Below are positions 61,537 to 64,000 of a DNA stretch of 64,000 bases, one piece after another. The notes beneath the pieces were generated by a model that ran no database searches, was not told the DNA's origin, and saw only the letters and a list, made by a program, of their open reading frames with translations. Numbering within the stretch: the stretch's first letter is position 1; each line of letters starts with the position of its first letter. This DNA is from Roseivirga spongicola (GTDB lineage Bacteria > Bacteroidota > Bacteroidia > Cytophagales > Cyclobacteriaceae): NCBI RefSeq assembly GCF_001592965.1, contig NZ_LRPC01000023.1:124001-188000 (forward strand), read 5' to 3'. Made by a program: the position numbers and the translations under genes.

Positions 61537-63287
61537 TATATTCTGGCCTGATAGGTGTATAATTGATAGTACCTGCCTTCTTTGGCAATTAGTTCATCGT
61601 GAGTTCCTTGTTCGGCAATTTCGCCTTTTTCAATGACCAAAATCTGGTCTGCTCGTTTAATGGTGCTTAGCCTATGCGCAATCACAAATGTGGTTCTACC
61701 TTTCATTAGCTCATTCAAGCTTTGCTGAATGTACGATTCACTTTCGGTATCCAAGTTAGAGGTGGCCTCATCTAAGATGAGTATTCTTGGATCGGCCAAA
61801 ATGGCTCTAGCAATAGCTAGCCTTTGTCTCTGACCACCAGAGAGCTTAACCCCACGTTCTCCAATTACTGTATCTAGTCCTTTTTCGAACCTATCCGTGA
61901 ATTCATTCACATATGCTGCCTTTACTGCTGCTTGTAACTCTGCTTCAGTAGATTCCGGGCGAGGAAATAGAATGTTATCTCTTATGGTGCCTTCAAATAA
62001 GAAATCGTCTTGCAGTACAACTCCTAACTGCGAGCGGAAGCTTCTTAGCTTAACCTTTGAAAGATCTGTTCCATCAATCGTTATGGTTCCCTCTCTAGGG
62101 TTTAAAAAAGTAGCCGCTAATCCAGCAATTGTAGACTTACCCGAGCCAGACGAACCTACAAGTGCGGTAACAGAGCCTGCAGGAGCATTGAACGACACAT
62201 TCTTGATTACATCATCATCTTCTTCATAAGCAAATGAAACCTGGTCGAACTTTACTTCGCCATGAATTATACCTAGCTCCTCAGTTCTAGATGTATCATC
62301 TTCTTCAGAAGGAGTTTGCATTATTTCCTCCGTTCTATCTAACCCAGCGAAGGCTTCGGTGATCTGACTACCAATGTTTGACATTTGTAGTACGGGAGCT
62401 ACAACCACAGCTAGTAATCCTATAAAGGCAAAGAGTTCACCAGGAGTCATAGTGCCTTCCATAATGTAATATCCGCCCAAGCCAAGAATACTGGTGCTGG
62501 CTACTCCGGCAAGTAGGAAAGTAGCTGAACTAGAAACAAAGGCAGTGGCGGTCAGTGTCTTTTTCACCACTTTGTAGAGGGAGTCAACCCCTTTTTCGAA
62601 GATTTTAATTTCTTGTTGTTCAGCCCCGAAGCCTTTAATTACTCTAACGCCATTCAGCGTTTCGGTCAACCTGCCAGTTACCTCTGCATTTAGTTTTCCT
62701 CTTTTCCTGAACTCTGGGCGAAGTACACCGAAGGCCTTCATGGCAATTACTCCAAAGAGAATAATAGGTAAAACAATTAGGGCGGTAAGCTTAGCATTGG
62801 TGTTGATGAGGATAAAAAGCACAGCTACAGCAGTGATAGCACCACCAATAAGCTGAACAAAACCGGTTCCCACCAAATTTCTCACCCCTTCTACATCAGT
62901 CATTATTCGGGAAACCAAAGCTCCAGATTTTTGACTGTCGAAGAAGTTGATAGGTAGAGAAAGTATTTTCTTTTGCACCTGCACTCTCAATTTTGCAATG
63001 AGTTTCTGTGCCTGCACACTCAGAATTCTTGTGAGTGTAAAAGAGGTTACTGCTTGTACTATAATAGCTAAAACAATGAGGCCTACCGTAAGCTTAAGTT
63101 CTTGTAAATCACCATCTATTACTACATCATCTATCAAGTACTGAGTTGCTTTTGGAGGGATGATGGTAGCGGCACTTCTAAGTAAGATGAGTACTAAGCC
63201 GAAGAGGAGCATGCCGCGTTTGGGCCAAATAATTCTGCTAAATACCTCCTTGACCGATATATTTTCGAGTTTGTTCTTTTTCGCCAT
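61536..63287 (-). CDS. ABC exporter, fused TMD-NBD (MsbA/LmrA type)
   Basis: 583 residues, a half-transporter that works as a dimer. Six TM helices in about 1-310, with the coupling-helix region QKKILSLPINFFDSQKSGALVSR. NBD: Walker A GSSGSGKS with K384, Q-loop VLQDDFLFEGTIRDNI, signature LSGGQ at 482-486, Walker B ILILDEATS with E507, H-loop FVIAHRLST. Candidate substrates are lipids (lipid A) or drugs. In its 75-base upstream spacer, GTGGC/GCCAC forms a small hairpin (63304-63317). Confidence 0.94.
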   Translation of the reverse strand: MAKKNKLENISVKEVFSRIIWPKRGMLLFGLVLILLRSAATIIPPKATQYLIDDVVIDGDLQELKLTVGLIVLAIIVQAVTSFTLTRILSVQAQKLIAKLRVQVQKKILSLPINFFDSQKSGALVSRIMTDVEGVRNLVGTGFVQLIGGAITAVAVLFILINTNAKLTALIVLPIILFGVIAMKAFGVLRPEFRKRGKLNAEVTGRLTETLNGVRVIKGFGAEQQEIKIFEKGVDSLYKVVKKTLTATAFVSSSATFLLAGVASTSILGLGGYYIMEGTMTPGELFAFIGLLAVVVAPVLQMSNIGSQITEAFAGLDRTEEIMQTPSEEDDTSRTEELGIIHGEVKFDQVSFAYEEDDDVIKNVSFNAPAGSVTALVGSSGSGKSTIAGLAATFLNPREGTITIDGTDLSKVKLRSFRSQLGVVLQDDFLFEGTIRDNILFPRPESTEAELQAAVKAAYVNEFTDRFEKGLDTVIGERGVKLSGGQRQRLAIARAILADPRILILDEATSNLDTESESYIQQSLNELMKGRTTFVIAHRLSTIKRADQILVIEKGEIAEQGTHDELIAKEGRYYQLYTYQARI

Positions 63288-63362
63288 AAATCAATGCTAA
63301 TCTGTGGCTAACGCCACCTCATAAGAATTAATTCAATTTAGGAAAAGTAATTCAGCAGACAA

Positions 63363-64000
63363 TTACAGATCAGTCACCAACTCCACATGCTCCCAGAAGC
63401 TTGGGTAAGATTTATTCACTACGGAAGGATCTAAAATTCTGATCGATTGATGCGTAAGCATAGGAGCGAAAGCCATGGCCATGCGGTGGTCTTCATAGGT
63501 TTCTACTTCTATGATTTCCTCAGTAGGTTGAAACTTCGACTTAATTTCATAAACTCCTTCTTCAGTCTCTTTTAGCTTGATTTTGAACTTTTTCAGCTCT
63601 TTTTTCAAGGCCTTAATTCTGTCGGTTTCTTTAATTTTCAAGCTTTCAAGGCCTGTGAACTTAGCCTCTATACCTTTGACTCCACAAACTACAGCAACAG
63701 TTTGGGCTAAATCAGGGCAATCCGAGAAATCATATTCAAACTCTTGTTGATGCGGAATTTTCTCAAGTACTACACCATCTTCTTCGAATGTGCTCATTAC
63801 TCCGAGTCGGTTCATGATGTGTACAATCGCAATATCGCCTTGAAGCGACTTTTGTCTTAAGCCGAGCAGTTTGATTTTGGCTTCTTTTGCCAAAGCCACA
63901 AAGCTGTACCAGTAGCTTGCACCAGACCAATCTGACTCTACTACGTAAGGGTACTCTTTGTATTCTTGCGGTTCAATCTCAATGGTATTGTTCGTCCAAC
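63363..64000 (-). CDS. aroA: 3-Phosphoshikimate 1-carboxyvinyltransferase, C-terminal part
   Basis: 212 residues of EPSP synthase; the N-terminal half lies beyond the window. The frame is open to the edge and begins WTNNTIEIEPQEY. Diagnostic: VESDWSGASYWYSF, SLKIKETDRIKALKKEL (second-domain KETDR motif), VETYEDHRMAMAFAP and VVNKSYPSFWEHVE. Joins shikimate 3-phosphate with PEP in aromatic amino-acid synthesis. Bacteroidota members are often divergent but the substrate-binding residues here look complete. Confidence 0.93.
   Translation of the reverse strand, partial: WTNNTIEIEPQEYKEYPYVVESDWSGASYWYSFVALAKEAKIKLLGLRQKSLQGDIAIVHIMNRLGVMSTFEEDGVVLEKIPHQQEFEYDFSDCPDLAQTVAVVCGVKGIEAKFTGLESLKIKETDRIKALKKELKKFKIKLKETEEGVYEIKSKFQPTEEIIEVETYEDHRMAMAFAPMLTHQSIRILDPSVVNKSYPSFWEHVELVTDL

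Overview
The window is a 64 kb chromosomal stretch of a Bacteroidota bacterium, most likely from the order Cytophagales (Roseivirga/Fulvivirga-like; the genus is a guess). The evidence is the ribosomal gene order and protein sequences, zinc-free L36 and S14, a DUF3467 gene directly behind rpoC, MacB/FtsX-type permeases ending in NPxxxLR(N/T/S)E, and promoters of the Bacteroidota form TTTG-N19/20-TAnnTTTG, of which five good copies are visible. Shine-Dalgarno sequences are not conspicuous. No rRNA, CRISPR array, intact insertion sequence or prophage was seen.

Layout. (1) 1-936: 5' part of an exported protein, cut by the window edge. (2) 1061-1131: an inverted pair of REP-like hairpins. (3) 1180-12948, minus strand: three cassettes, each a PadR-family repressor translationally coupled to one or two large FtsX-type permeases with a cytoplasmic prefix domain. 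The permease nearest position 1 is broken by a one-base deletion. No ATPase gene accompanies them. (4) 13206-13882: a small antitoxin/PIN toxin pair. (5) 13934-15714, minus: biotinyl carrier protein, pyrH, frr. (6) 15932-29566, plus: promoter, tRNA-Tyr, tRNA-Gly, tRNA-Thr, tuf, then terminator/promoter, tRNA-Trp, secE, nusG, rplKAJL, rpoBC and a DUF3467 gene. (7) 29651-31888: a 745-residue PIN-like, coiled-coil, membrane-anchored protein of unknown function between two core operons; this is the best candidate for an undescribed system. (8) 32076-50035: str operon (rpsL, rpsG, fusA, rpsJ), then the S10, spc and alpha operons through rplQ, with extra promoters before rplC and rpsH. (9) 50042-52585: carA and eno. 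(10) 52742-53671: a DivIC/FtsB-like protein and an outer-membrane beta-barrel protein. (11) 53719-55741, minus: Ppx/GppA phosphatase and a malate/lactate-type dehydrogenase. (12) 55880-59325, plus: acyl-CoA carboxylase carboxyltransferase, M42 peptidase, BtuF-like binding protein. (13) 59326-60110: a repeat-rich spacer and a DUF1036-like exported protein. (14) 60277-64000, minus: SGNH hydrolase, Nudix hydrolase, ABC exporter and the C-terminal half of aroA.

The centre is the translation and transcription core: elongation factors, most ribosomal proteins, RNA polymerase alpha, beta and beta', SecE/SecY, NusG, Map and IF-1. The flanks are accessory. The PadR-permease cassettes look like self-regulated envelope-stress or efflux modules. 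The biotinyl carrier (15.2 kb) and the carboxyltransferase (55.9 kb) could be subunits of one acyl-CoA carboxylase. Several start codons were moved from the longest open frame using promoter position, overlap with the upstream gene or family N-termini; each is explained in its entry.
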